Shown here: positions 35,301 to 47,200 of the stretch, piece by piece | How the letters are laid out: each line of letters starts with the position of its first letter | Numbering within the stretch: position 1 is the first letter of the stretch | NCBI RefSeq assembly: GCF_003073045.1 | Contig: NC_037593.1 | Span: forward strand, 23,741,868 to 23,805,867 | From: Pomacea canaliculata | Taxonomy: Eukaryota; Mollusca; Gastropoda; Architaenioglossa; Ampullariidae | Reading direction: 5' to 3' | DNA: 64,000 nucleotides | The notes under the pieces: generated by a model | The model's input: only the letters and a program-made list of their open reading frames with translations | Database searches by the model: none | What the model was told of the DNA's origin: nothing | Program-made: the position numbers and the translations under genes

Positions 35301-38300
35301 TTCCTCTGGACACTCTTTAAATTCAGATTGACTCTCCAGCACTTGTTCAATTTCTTTCCGATCCATAAACACAAGATCTGGGTGACGACCACCACCTCCA
35401 GCAGCTGCTGTCACGTCGTCATCTGAATCATTTTCAAGGTCACGCCCACGGCCTTTCTTCTTTGTTGATTTGGTTTTGATCTCACGTCCTCCAGTTCCCT
35501 CTTTCCTACTACCTGCTGAAAAAAGAAAAGCACTATTGGTTTTTATCTGGGTAGCTGTCTTGTTCCTTTATGGTTGGAAAAGTGAACTATGCCTTATGAT
35601 GTTGCAAACTATAAATGTTTTTCAATTTATGTGTGGTATTAGCTGCTTTTTACCATCACATTTAGGAGATTATGATAAATCCATGTCATGCCAATAGCAC
35701 AGACTTTTACAATGAAAATAACACTAATAACAGACTTTTACAACAATACATAATAAAAGAAATTTGTAATTTCATTGCCTTTCTTGAATCAATCACAACA
35801 TATGCTAGGCAATAAAGGTTCAGAATTTTCTAACTAGTGTCAGAATAAATTCTCTTTAATCTCCCAGTTTGTTTTGTATCTTTTATATTTGCCTCAAGTT
35901 AATACCACTAACAACCAGCTGGTCCATTAATGAGATAATACATCTTTATCACCAGATGCAAACCAACCTGCAGCCTTTTTCCTTCGTTGTTCTTTCTTGT
36001 CTTCATGAGCCACATTCTCATCCAAGATCACTTTTGAAACGGTAATCTTATCACCATCACCCTTCAACAAAGCTGGATTCTGCTTCACATTCTACAAAAT
36101 GATCATGACAAACATGTGCATTATCCAATTATATGTGTGCATGTAATGTGCACATGCACATAATTTTAATTACATTTAAATACACTAATATGCATACACT
36201 GTGCACATATGCAGCTATGAGATTTATACTTGTTATATCATACCATCACTTTAAGGAGACTAATACCACACACTACTCCTTACAGTCATCAACATAATTG
36301 TCAATAGTTATGATTATAGTCAAATGACAAGTCTGCCTGCTCATCTTTCATTGCAGATTTATGATACTCTCCATCCTTACTTTTTTTCCCCCGTTTCCTC
36401 TTTGTGTCTTCTATGTTTGTCTTTTATTACTTGTCTGCATATTTATTTCTCCTTCTGTAGTCCTTTGATTCTGTACCATGTCTCCTACTTGTTGCTATAC
36501 ACAGTAAATGTAAAGAATAAAAACCACTGGCTAAAATATTTTTAAAAAAGCATTCCAGATGCATAATAAAGATACAACTATACAATCTCAGGAATTCATG
36601 CCACTAACCTGCTCTGCCTTTTGTTGAATGACATCTCCAAATAGTTTAGCACTGTTACTGATGAGTTTCTGGCTTGCAACAATACTGTTAGCACACACTA
36701 ATGCACCCTGGCGGCCTTGTGTGCAATGAGTCAACAGCTTACCAATATCATTAGAATCAAAGGAGGATGGCAAGACAGCCTACGAAACAAAGGAAAATAA
36801 AAAATTATTCTTGAAAATATTTTTTGATGTGGTTATTTTTAACAGAATATATATCTTCAAAATATTATCATTCAGGAATTTTATGCTTTCAAATTTAATG
36901 AAAAATCTCACCGCAATATCAACCCAAGAATCACTAGATAATGCATCGTCAATGCTGGCCTCTATCTGATCTTGAATAGTTGGTCCTACACAGCACGACT
37001 TGAGAAACAGCAATTTTTCATTTTTGAATCTCTTCTTGACATAGTTTTTCACATCTGGGATACCTAGTCGTACCAAAGAGTCATACTCTAGAAAAGAAAA
37101 CAAAATGTAATGATATTATGCAGAGGGAATAATTAAATAAAATTAAGCATTCACTCAACTATTCCCCAGACTTAAAAAAAAGACATTTAATTTTTCAAAT
37201 GATGCCAATAATTTAATTTTAAAATATTTTCTAACTTTTAAAACTATGATAGAATGTCAATGTCTATTGAGAAAATCTATCAAAAATAATTTTAACGGGA
37301 GTTGCTTCGTAGATTGTTATTATGCCTGCTAAGATCACTGAGTAAGGCAGTGTTATGGTGGCTAGTCAATATTTCTTTAGTCCATTTCCATGGGGAGATT
37401 AAAGGATATGACTGGATATTACTTGAGGAATCATTTTTCTGCAGTTACCTTCCTTGGCATTGTTTAGTCAATTGTTTTCTGGCAGTCATTTGAAATTTTC
37501 TAGGACTAGTTACTGCCTGTGACTCCTCAGTGCAAAATAGCACTCAAACTTTATGCATAAACAAGCTTGACGTAAACTGAATTCAACTAATATTTATCTA
37601 GTAAAACAAAAACCACAGTTGTATCATACATGGTTATTTTTTTTTCAATTTTTTGAAAATGATAAAAATTCATACAAGGCACAACTCTGGTGAAAATTTG
37701 AAAAGAACAACTGTAAGACAAACGACGTTTACAAACTTGAACTTTGACTTACCAAGATAACCATTCTGTGCATAGAAACTGTCTACCCACTGGTTCTGTG
37801 AGCGAGTATAGATATCAGGATAGAACACTGATTTGTCCTGGTGACCTCCTGAAATGCTTCCTTTTATGCGACCCTGCTTTATTAAGTCCTCCAAAATGGC
37901 TGTAAATAAGGTATGAATGAGACTTCTCATGTAATACATATCCAAAACACAAGTTCTTGAAAGGAGATTACAACAGGAAAAAACCCCCAAATAATGCATA
38001 TCAAGATATCAGGAAACATCAAAAAGCATCTGCTTCACTGAGCTTTATCATCTGCAACTCTGATCAGTTATTTTTAAAAGCATGAACAGTTTCAAAATTA
38101 TGTGGGCCAGGGGTTAAAGTCATGGACTTCCTTAAAGTAACTGACACTTTAGTTAATGACTGCTGGTTAGGGAACCAACTGTTAAATCCTAACCAATGGT
38201 AAAGCTATTGGCATATTCATGGGCAAGAAAGAAAGCACGCTGGGTTACTAAACCAATGGTTTATTTTAAGCACTTAAGGTATCCCCTTTGCTGCATGTGC

Positions 38301-41300
38301 ATTTACGCTTGAAAGCATGAGTACTTAGAAAGCAGTATGGCATCAAACCAGGCTGAATAAAAATCAAAAGGCAAATTTTTCTCACCACAAGGTTATGATT
38401 TAAATTTGCACAACAGTCCTCAAAACATCATTGTATTTATCAATAGGACCAGGTCTGATGGCGTGGTGTAGTTGCAGCCCTATGCTCCACTAGGGGTGAT
38501 TAGCAACAAGAATCTAACCATTGGTTTCAAGACTTAATGGTAGGGTCATTTGTTAGCACAAATTTGAGCCACAAATATGCCATGTTTGTGCGAACCGACG
38601 ATTAGTCACATGACCGCCATTGGTTAAGGCTTAACCCATGTCCATGAATATAACCCCAGTTAGACAAAAAAGGATGACTGGTCTGTTCTTTAAAGATCCG
38701 TTTAAATGTTTTTAAAAATGTCATATCTAGCATACAAATTCTCAATGCATCTGAACTTACTATGAAAGAGTCTTTCATGACATCCTGTTCTGTTGCGAAT
38801 GATACCCACTGGAACTGGCCTGCAAAACAGTTTGTCTAGTTCTGTTTTAAGAGAGAACATGCTACTCCACAAAAAATATTTACGGAAAGTATTTGAACTC
38901 CCATATATCCAAACATCCATGTTAGCAGTCTGATTTCAAGTTAACAAAAAAGCAATTAATTTTTTGTTTAGTTAGGCTTGAACATGCTTCCATTTAAATT
39001 TTTTAATTAATTAATGAATTGAAGCAAAGGTATGGTTATCAAACACCAGGAAATACTTACACTGTTAATGCACTAAATCCACCTCTGATTCTAGCAGTCA
39101 TTCTTGAGACAAAACTGTCTGTGAAAACAACATCTTTATCTTGAATGTCAACTTGTCCTTTGATGGCTGTTCCAATTTTTTCTTCAATGAGTTCTCGAAC
39201 AAATTCAGCTGGCAGATCATACAGGTTAGCTAGTTCTGCAACTGTCACGTGCCCTTGCTCATGGAGTCTATCATTGATTTCATCTGCCAACTTGTCGTGA
39301 TATGAGCTAAAATGTAATTTGGATAAAAAGATATTCTCAGTGCAGGGCTCAGAAATATCACTTAACATACAAACTTCAATGTACTTGTTTTGAAGTTGCT
39401 TTTAATTTTAAGTCATTGATGCAAGTTGAGGTTGTACATTACTTGTAACAGTGACATAATTGCAAACAGTAAGTCTTGATTTCTTCAATGGTATATGATG
39501 CAGCCAACAGCATGTGGTCTTACCTGCTTATCAGCTGCCCTAGCACAAGGGTGAGGTTCTTGTCATGTTTCACAAGTTCATTTACCTTAGATTCAATATG
39601 ACTTAGGTCAACATTTAGAGCCTGCTGCAAGTCCACCAAATTGATTCTTCCTATAAAATAAATTAATGATGGCTTCAAATGTATGTCAAGTATAAACTGT
39701 TTATGAGAATGCATACAAGCATCATGCATTCAGAATAAATGAATATAGCATATACTTGCATTTATATGATATACTTTCATTTATTGAATGTATGCATATA
39801 TGGGCAAAGATAAATGTTATTTAAAGGTTGTTAAGTCATATAGTACCATTGACTTAATTATTATTGAAGAACTATAACATTTCATATAGAGATATAAGAA
39901 AAAAATTACAATTAATCTTATGTATTTTCAAATTTATTTCAATGATTTTTGTTGTTTGTTGTTGTTGTTGTTGTTGTTGTTGTTGATGATGATTGTTTGC
40001 TGATATTACATACCCCCTTGCACAGCAAGTTCATCCAGAATCTCCTTAGTAAGATGCTGAGATGTCAAGTACTCTTTGCCATCAGATGTATAAAGAACAT
40101 CCACAAGTTTTAGTTCTACTAACTTCTTCACCAGTTCAACAACATTGCGTTCTGACAACCTGGATACACAATAGATAAGTATATATGTACATTGCACTCA
40201 CTATATAATAATGGGTATTGCAAAAATCTAAGAACATACAAATTAATTCAACATTTTCAACTGTAAAATTCCCCCTCATTTCGTGCACCCGTTGTTTAGT
40301 TTATTCCTTGTTGCTCTTTGAGGAGCATAGGGCTGCAAAACACCTCGCCAGTGGACCCGGTTTTGGGGTGCCCCCTTCAGTTGGGCACAGGTGGTTCCGA
40401 TGTCCTTTGCCTCGCTCTCTCTACTGTTCTTTTCCAAGTCTGCTTTGGTCTTCCAACTCTCCTCTTCCCCTGAGGGTTCCAGTCAAGTGCCTGCTTGGCA
40501 ATGTGTCAGCTGGTTTGAGCAGTATGTGTCCTATCCAGCCCCATTTGCGCTTTTTGGTGTCTTGGCTAGTGGCATTCTGGTTGGTTCTTTTCCACAGGCT
40601 GCTGTTGGAGATCTTTTCAGGTCACCTTATTCCCAGAATATGGCGTAGGCATCGGTTGGTAAAGGTCTGGAGCTTGCTGTTGATGGTGTTTGTCACTCTC
40701 CATGTTTCAGAACCATACAGTAGGCTGCCTTCACATTGGTGTTGAAGATGCGGGTCTTACTGCTGAAGGATAATGTTCGGGAGTTCCAGATGGGGCGTAG
40801 GCTGTTGAAAGCATGCCTGGCCTTGTTGATGCGGCTTTTGATGTCATCATCCGCTCCACCGTCCTTGTTGACAATGCTCCCCAGATACATAAAGCGGTCG
40901 GTTTCCTGGATGTTCTCTCCTAGTTGGATTGGGAGTTCGAGGATGTTGTTGTCGATGACGTGCATCCGTTGACCAAGTTAATATTTTGTGTTTAGCTTTC
41001 CATTCTCATACTATTCCATTAATCATTTTAGAACGCAAAGATTATTTTCCATGCAGATACGAATGCAAAAAAGCAGTCATTTCGTTCAAGACTAAGTTAT
41101 GTATCGTTCTTCATTGCTTCAAGATGTTCAATAACAAAAGTAACAATTGCCTATCTGTATCAGAACGGACAAATTAACAGCTGTTGTCATTTGCGTGTAA
41201 ATGATCCATACGCCTGTACACATAATCGTTCTGTTAGTAAACATTTTCACAACAACTTCACAAGGATCAGCAACCTGCCGTAGTTTCTTACTTTTGTTTT

Positions 41301-41365
41301 GCGGCCGTATTCTGTACCCGTTGAAATTCCAGCTGGTATTTTCTCAACTCGTCGAGATCAGCCAT
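32370..41365 (-). CDS. UFL1: E3 UFM1-protein ligase 1 (UFL1), 16 coding exons
   Basis: Exons from 5' to 3' on the minus strand: 41365-41292, 40159-40014, 39650-39524, 39306-39061, 38819-38761, 37899-37753, 37087-36912, 36779-36609, 36091-35968, 35512-35269, 34891-34725, 34270-34140, 33968-33888, 33535-33444, 33027-32816 and 32518-32370. All phases close, giving 781 aa, close to the human length of 794. UFL1 transfers the ubiquitin-like UFM1 to substrates, chiefly at the endoplasmic reticulum with DDRGK1 and on ribosomes. Visible hallmarks: N-terminal '[18 protein letters not shown]', winged-helix stretches ('[14 protein letters not shown]', '[18 protein letters not shown]'), '[13 protein letters not shown]', '[20 protein letters not shown]', a Lys-rich acidic linker ('[19 protein letters not shown]'), and C-terminal '[15 protein letters not shown]' with a final coiled coil. 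There is no RING or HECT domain, as is normal for UFL1. Exon 10 has a possible NAGNAG acceptor. Confidence 0.97.
38450..38512 (+). mobile_element. RTE-like LINE 3'-end fragment in UFL1 intron 5
   Basis: 'GCAGCCCTATGCTCC' with upstream 'GGCGTGGTGTAG' matches the terminal part of the LINE copies at 13836, 40300 and 61296. It is very short and diverged, and is antisense to UFL1. Confidence 0.6.
39957..39985. repeat. (GTT)n microsatellite in UFL1 intron 2
   Basis: About ten GTT units precede two GAT units, close to the donor side of exon 2. This is a simple repeat only. Confidence 0.9.
40300..40975 (-). mobile_element. 5'-truncated RTE-like LINE, C-terminal RT and 3' end, in UFL1 intron 1
   Basis: On the minus strand it begins within the reverse-transcriptase C-terminal region: '[20 protein letters not shown]', '[17 protein letters not shown]' and '[10 protein letters not shown]'. 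It continues through frame-shifted pieces matching 'RWPEKISNS' and ends near 40300 with the family tail ('GGAATAAACTA'). The element lies in the same orientation as UFL1. This family arrangement ('GSETWR..., ..RWPE.ISN..LW') is common in RTE-type endonuclease-reverse transcriptases of molluscs and flatworms (general knowledge). The copy is dead. Confidence 0.8.
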
Positions 41366-41520
41366 GTTGGAACTGTTTTCAGGGGAGAGTAATAATTAGC
41401 GCTTGAAGCAACTTATCTCCCTTTAACGCTCATTCCGAAGCACAGGGACATTCCAACCGTTAACAAGCGTTACGTCACGGTGCTTTCCGTGGTCACTGAG
41501 GGAGGTGGTCAAAGCAATTA
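41366..41520 (-). promoter_or_regulatory. UFL1 promoter region with CRE/UPRE-like site
   Basis: Directly upstream of the UFL1 ATG. Read on the minus strand, a 'GTGACGTAAC' motif (41469-41478) sits about 105 bp before the start codon. It resembles ATF/CREB or unfolded-protein-response elements (core TGACGT). UFM1-pathway genes respond to ER stress in vertebrates, so a functional site is plausible, but a single short motif is weak evidence. Confidence 0.35.
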
Positions 41521-41585
41521 AGATAAGATAATACTTTATTTATCCCAGAGGACAATTCAGTTGCAGCTCGATTAAAATTTGTACA
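41521..41585. repeat. LINE/SINE tail-like sequence
   Basis: 'ATACTTTATTTATCCCAGAG' followed by 'GACAATTCAGTTGC' has the look of the 3' tail shared by many CR1/Rex-type retroposons in aquatic animals. No element body was recognised next to it. Confidence 0.4.
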
Positions 41586-41639
41586 CAATTGTATGCACAA
41601 AACAGGCGTCTACATTCGTGTCTCATTCACTCACATTAT

Positions 41640-41800
41640 CAGCTGCATAGCCACCGAACGCCAGCACGAGGCCCTGGGCAGACGATCTTTCATGTCCCTT
41701 GCAATGATTATTAATTGTAATCGTTTATTATTTTTCCAATATTTAATAATATGCTTACAAATTATAATTCGACTGGCACTATTTACACTTCGTTTAATGT
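41640..41800 (+). repeat. Diverged copy of the repeat at 16607-16760
   Basis: It shares the order of blocks 'GCC(A)CCGA...GCCAGC', 'GGGCAGACGA', 'TTGTAATCG', 'TTATTTTTCC', 'TTACAA' and 'TACACTTC' with the repeat inside the Tigger copy. Here it stands outside any Tigger element, which shows that it is an independent dispersed repeat. Confidence 0.5.
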
Positions 41801-42185
41801 GTTTTTGTTAGTTTTTTTTTAATTGTTATCTTTGGTTTTCAGGCACATCTGCATCTCGCACTACAGCGAGCGAATGGAAATAAGGAATGATGAGCGATCG
41901 CTAATTGTTTGGTTTGGTTTCTACTCTGGTAGAATAGGTAGGTTTTTATGTTTTTATGTTTTATGTATGGCAACTTGTTGGAAGAGTGATGCAGCAGCCA
42001 AGATCGCCAAGACCGGTAAAAAAGTACTCAAATAAGATGCGCAAAAACGTTCCGGCGGAAGGAGAGTCTGGGAAAACCTAAATTAATGGGTATGATTAGA
42101 TGAAACTGAAAGAAATTAAAGTCATAAGGATTTATGTCTGCTTCCTGTCTGTTTCAACGTATGATTACATATACATATATCACGA

Positions 42186-42352
42186 ACTTGTATTACTGGA
42201 CTGCTGACAGACGATTTTCCACTTAACTACTAAAACGAGGCAGGTGTATACAGAGCTTCCGGTTTATTCACATTATTTTCAGATTAACTACTCAAACTAG
42301 CCAGGTTTGTGCATAGCTTCCGGTTTAGTCATAGTCATTGTTTAGGTTCGCC
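42186..42352 (-). repeat. Dispersed repeat family R1, copy upstream of UFL1
   Basis: The reverse complement matches 6663-6836. Two ~65-bp tandem units each contain 'GCTTCCGGTTTA' on the plus strand, and the shared end block 'CTTGTATTACTGGACTGCTG' lies at 42187-42206. The internal duplication is present in both copies, so it belongs to the family and did not arise locally. Confidence 0.7.
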
Positions 42353-44238
42353 GAGTATGATTTGAGGAAATTGGTCATTGAAGTGCGCCTTGTTTGACTC
42401 CTCATCAAGCTGTAGAAAAGCTCCATGAGCACAGTACTATTTAGTATTCAGGGAGAGGATTTTTAACTACTGCAAAGCCCTACGACGAAACTGACGGACA
42501 ATGGAAATGAATATGGAATGGAACCCGACACTGACAAGAGTCATGGTGAACACCAAAGGCCATAGCAAAACAGAGATTTACATAAAAGGACGTGCTGCTA
42601 GACGAGATCAACAACTTCAAGTTCTTGAGAGCTACCCTGATGGCAGCTGCTGGGTATGCTTTAGCACAAGGATTGTTGTCGAAGAAACCACTAAAACTCT
42701 TATGGCATCTTGTGTACACTGTGTAGACTGCTGAGCAAACTCTGAGCTGATTGTACTGAGGTCACTCACTCTCCCCTCACAGCGTTCAGTATTTTGCATC
42801 CTCGTCAGTCTTTCACTTATTTAATGATGAAACTGCACTAGATTTGTATCTCTCATGAAATACAAGGTTGTTTGTATCTGCAATAAACTGTATCTGCAAT
42901 ACCTATCTGTCTACTCCTAACTCTATACCAGTATCACCGACGTAGCTGCTATTTATCTGTCGCTACTCGTTCTCTCCGGTCTTCCATATACAGTTACATA
43001 TATATCTTCTCTGTTGATGCCACTTCAAGGGACTGAGCTCGTTCCTGTAATATAAACTATGGACCTGGCTGCGGAATTCTTTGCCTTTCAAAGTTAGACA
43101 CTTCTTTCTGAGAAGGTAGTTCTTGTGATGTGTCTTCCTTCGGTCACGTCTTGTTTGACGGGATATGCCTGAGTATTGCTTTCTATGTCTAAACGGTGGT
43201 TTATTCGTTGTTTTCTGAGTGGTGTTCATAACCGAGAGAGTGTGCCTAGTACCTGTTTAATATGAGCTTTATAAATGATAACTATTATTAGTCCTAGAAT
43301 AAAAAAATAGCATTTATCTTCCGATGCAAATCAAAGATCAAATTCTAAAAGATTGCGGGTTATTTTTTACTTATTTATTTTTTATTTGATTTTATTTATT
43401 TATTTATTTATTTTGGTGAGCCATTACATATTGCAATCCGCATCGGAATCCAGCTTTGTATAAGGAGCTAGTTCATCTGCAAGATGACTACGGCATTGTT
43501 ACTCAGCTTTCGTTCTAGTTTTATTTTTGGTCATTGTGGTCGACATCGGAGAAATAAAACTGCGAAGAACATTCACTAAGCAGACTCACGGCGAAGCTGT
43601 CATCAAGTGCTAGCGACAGTGAGAGCCGCGAAAGAATCACGTAACAGACATTGTCAGCTACGTCGTTAAGGATGTGTTAGTGCTGTTGCCCTGGAAACGG
43701 AGTATCCTGCTGTAACTGTAGTTCCGAAGTGAACCATATTTTTTTTAATTTGTGGGAACTTTTTATGTTGCAAAAGGCAAAGGTAAACAGTATTATTGTT
43801 TCCCTGGTAAAAGTAAAATTATTTCTTATTATCCCTTCGTCCATCCCGCTGACATAATCTCACCCACAGACACATTACTTGTATCCAAGTGCTTTGTAGG
43901 TGCATGCACGCACCCTTGCACACAAACATCCGCGGTCACACATTCACACATCCCTCGTCTTACAAACAGAAACCCACGCCAACAATTGACAGCCTGAACG
44001 TATATTTTAGTGTACATTTTGTACGAATGTACATTAAATGAGATATACAGGCGAAAACGGTGTTAAAGGCGAGACTAGGAGAATGAATTGGTTAAAATTT
44101 AAAATAAAAAAGACAATCCAACAGTTAACAAAGGAACAGAAGTTTAGAGATTTCCTTTATCGCAGTGCACGAAATTTAAACTTTACATCTGCAGTAAAAG
44201 AATTTTGTGGTTTGCATCCTCATTGAAGGAGTTTGGAG
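42353..44238. other. Intergenic region between UFL1 and gene A, no gene recognised
   Basis: Contains an (ATTT)n run at about 43388-43413 and a short CA-rich stretch near 43910-43950. An open frame of 77 codons at 42501-42734 has no recognised domain, no repeat partner and no splice context, so it is not called. The part just below 44239 is presumably the 3' UTR of gene A. Confidence 0.4.
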
Positions 44239-47200
44239 TTACATGCGTGTCCAGACGTAGAGGACTAGTGTCAGCACAATCGTTGATGTCGCCGAGACCA
44301 CTGCAACAACAATATAGAGGAAAGCAGCTGCGGTGAGAACAGTGATGTATAGTCAGAACACCCTGAGGACAAGTGAACTCATCCAGCAACGAACATCATT
44401 TCATTACAGATACCCGTCATGGCGCTTTGTGGTTGTGCTTCGTGTGTGTGTGTGTGTCTGGGTGTGTGGGTAAGTGACCTAGGTCACTGGTTATAGATTA
44501 TATATATAAGTACATTGAAGGTTCATAGAGTTCTGTGGTGTGTTGACTAGATGTTTTTTCCCCATAGGTATATGGTGATTAAAAAAAAAAATGACCATAT
44601 GAAGCATAGGCACATGCTAGTCTTTCTTAAGATTTGGCGAAGATTTGGGGAACAGGTTAAAAGATGATTAACGTTGATGGTTAGAAATGATTAATGTTGT
44701 TCGCTCACCAGATTTGCTGCTTCCGTTGAATATGTATATGTCGACAAATTTGGTGTTGTCGATGTTTGGTTTTACTGAAAGCAAAAAGAATTATTTTTGA
44801 ACTACCAAAGTTGAATTGGCTTTACCAAGATCTTTACTAGACGAATGCACGGACACACACTCCAGGCCCACACACACACATGCACGCAATAGCACACACA
44901 AGCAAGCTGTCATCTCTCTTTATCTCATTCTATTTTTTCTTGTCCTCTCTTCTCACTTCCTCTAATAAAAAAAGTCTGGTTATTGTCTGTTCCTAATACA
45001 TGTATGTCATCTTAAGATGACACGTTCACGTCTCGTTAAACGTGATGTTTCGAGACTCGTGTGTAGTTTTTGTGTTGGTATGACATTATTTTTTTCATGA
45101 AATAATAAGTGTAGCAGTTCATTTTTCTGTCAACGCTTTCACTTTTTTTTTTACTCCAAAGCCTAAACTCGCTGTTGCAGTTGTGTTCGAAGTGGGGAAT
45201 GGGAGGATGAGGCACATTCAACCATTCTTACCTCCAGAAGGGGGCGCTGCAGTGGCAGTTTGACTCTTGACTGTAGTCGGCCTCGGCCTCGGCGTCGGCG
45301 TCGGCGTCGTAGTAATGGGATACATCAGTCCTAACAAGAAATAAAATAAAACCTTTGTTTCACAACCCTGTCTCAAACTACAAAAAAAAAAAAAAAATCA
45401 CCTGGAGAAGCATAGAGAATGGGGCACCGTCAGAACATGAACTATTAGCGTGGTGTAGGACTGAGACAGTCTCACTACCAGAGACCGGGGGAATGTGGGG
45501 AAAGGAATCCACGTAGTGCATTGGTTGGTTGTTTTATGTCAAGAAAACCGCTCACTGATTCACTCGTCGCTAGAAAAGCAACGGTCCTTACCGACACAGG
45601 TGGAGTTATCTGAAAAAGAGATGAGATCATCTTCAGCTTTTATTCTGACAGATTTCTAAATGTGTATACATTGAACGATTAGGTACATGCATGGACAAAT
45701 ACCCACACGCACACAAACACATGCACACACATATTAACATAAATAGGACCCATATGCATACACGTACACACACGTGCAAAAACAAGTGCTCGCACATGCA
45801 CGTGCGAAGAGACAATATGGGAATGGTGAGAGCTGGCTGCCTCACGGCATCATAGCCTACAGAAGACTCCCTGTCATGTTTACAGTACATGGCCGATGTC
45901 AGACATCACAGCAGCTTAGAAAAGATTCACTGCCATGTTTATAGTACAGGCCCATGTCAGACAAACTCACGCTGAAGTCTTGTCAGCTCCATGTTGACGA
46001 GCCTGGCGATGTCAATTCTGTCCTCACATGCCGGTGTTGCTCCCTCGAAGCAGCCTCGGAATGTTTCCAAATACCTGACACACAATTCTGTAATTAGTTT
46101 ATAATTAAGTTGTTTTCGTCTCTTTCTTCCTGTCTAAGTGAGGATGAACCTCAGGACATTTTACAATGATGGTATCGTGATCATACATAAAAATCATAAA
46201 TTAACAGACTAAATTTTTTTTAATCATCTATAAAGGTTAGCTTTATGAAAAGATTGTTTTTTCAAAACTAAAGCTAAACACAATCGTTTGTGCATATCAT
46301 TGTTTATAGATGCGTACGTATTTCAGAACAAGCATTTATTTTCCGAGTGACATTGCACAACGAGGAACTTTCTTGACATGTCGATGTACACATTTACAAA
46401 CATGTAAGCATGCATAATTATTAGTTAAGAAAAAAATAATAGGTTATTACTAACATGCACTTCTTGTAGATGTCCCCTTCAGTAAAAGGATATTCGGTAA
46501 GTTTTGAACAGTTCGCCTTTTGATTTTCGCAGTCGTTAAGCACGAAGTCGTCAGAAATTTCTGTCCCGTGACAAGAGAGGACCAACATGTAAGGGTAATT
46601 TTTTTTTCATTTTAGGTTGTTTATCAACAAATCATAATTTTGTAAAATCACAATGACATGATTTATCACCAACACCTTTCGCTCTTCTCCATACTTCATA
46701 ATCAGAAAATATTCACTGAAGAAGTACTGAAAGAGAAGAAACCTTTGAATGAAGCAAAAAGGGGAAAAATAATTTGGAAGCATCTTTGGTCACAAGAACG
46801 ATGTCCACACGTGAGGAATTTTTCCAGTGATATCATTAGTAAAATCTTGTGAGTGTTAGACAGCTGAATAATCTCACTGTTTACAAAATTCACAAACATT
46901 GTTGCCAAGACTTACCAATGTCGCATTTGTTCCAAGCCTTGGTGTTGGCTACGTCTGTGTAGGTCGTGCTCCTTAGGACTAGGGAAGACAGTTCATCGCA
47001 GGCTGTTGTTGACCACAAGATGCTGTCTATGCAGCTGGCGTATGTCTGCGTGTATCTAGACACAGAGAGCTGATGGTCAAATCCCCTTGCTCTCTCTGTG
47101 TGTGTGAGAGAGAATTTTTCCCGTAATTGAAAAAAAAAAGATTTACCTGCAAGCGTTCTCCGCAACTGAAATGCTGACGGCTTTGGCGACGGTACAGGAG

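Noticed and set aside
38100-38700. Possible palindromic MITE in UFL1 intron 5
   Set aside because: Short inverted matches (AACCAATGG, ATTCATGG) occur on both sides, but no terminal repeats or target duplication could be defined.
40218-40745. A 175-codon plus-strand open frame in UFL1 intron 1
   Set aside because: It is the reverse strand of the LINE copy. The matching antisense frame recurs at 61299-61647 for the same reason.
42501-42734. A 77-codon open frame between UFL1 and gene A
   Set aside because: No domain, no signal peptide, no splice context and no paralogue in the window.
44041-44226. A 62-codon plus-strand open frame next to the gene A stop
   Set aside because: It is antisense to the gene A 3' UTR, has no similarity to any known family and is absent from the gene B counterpart region.
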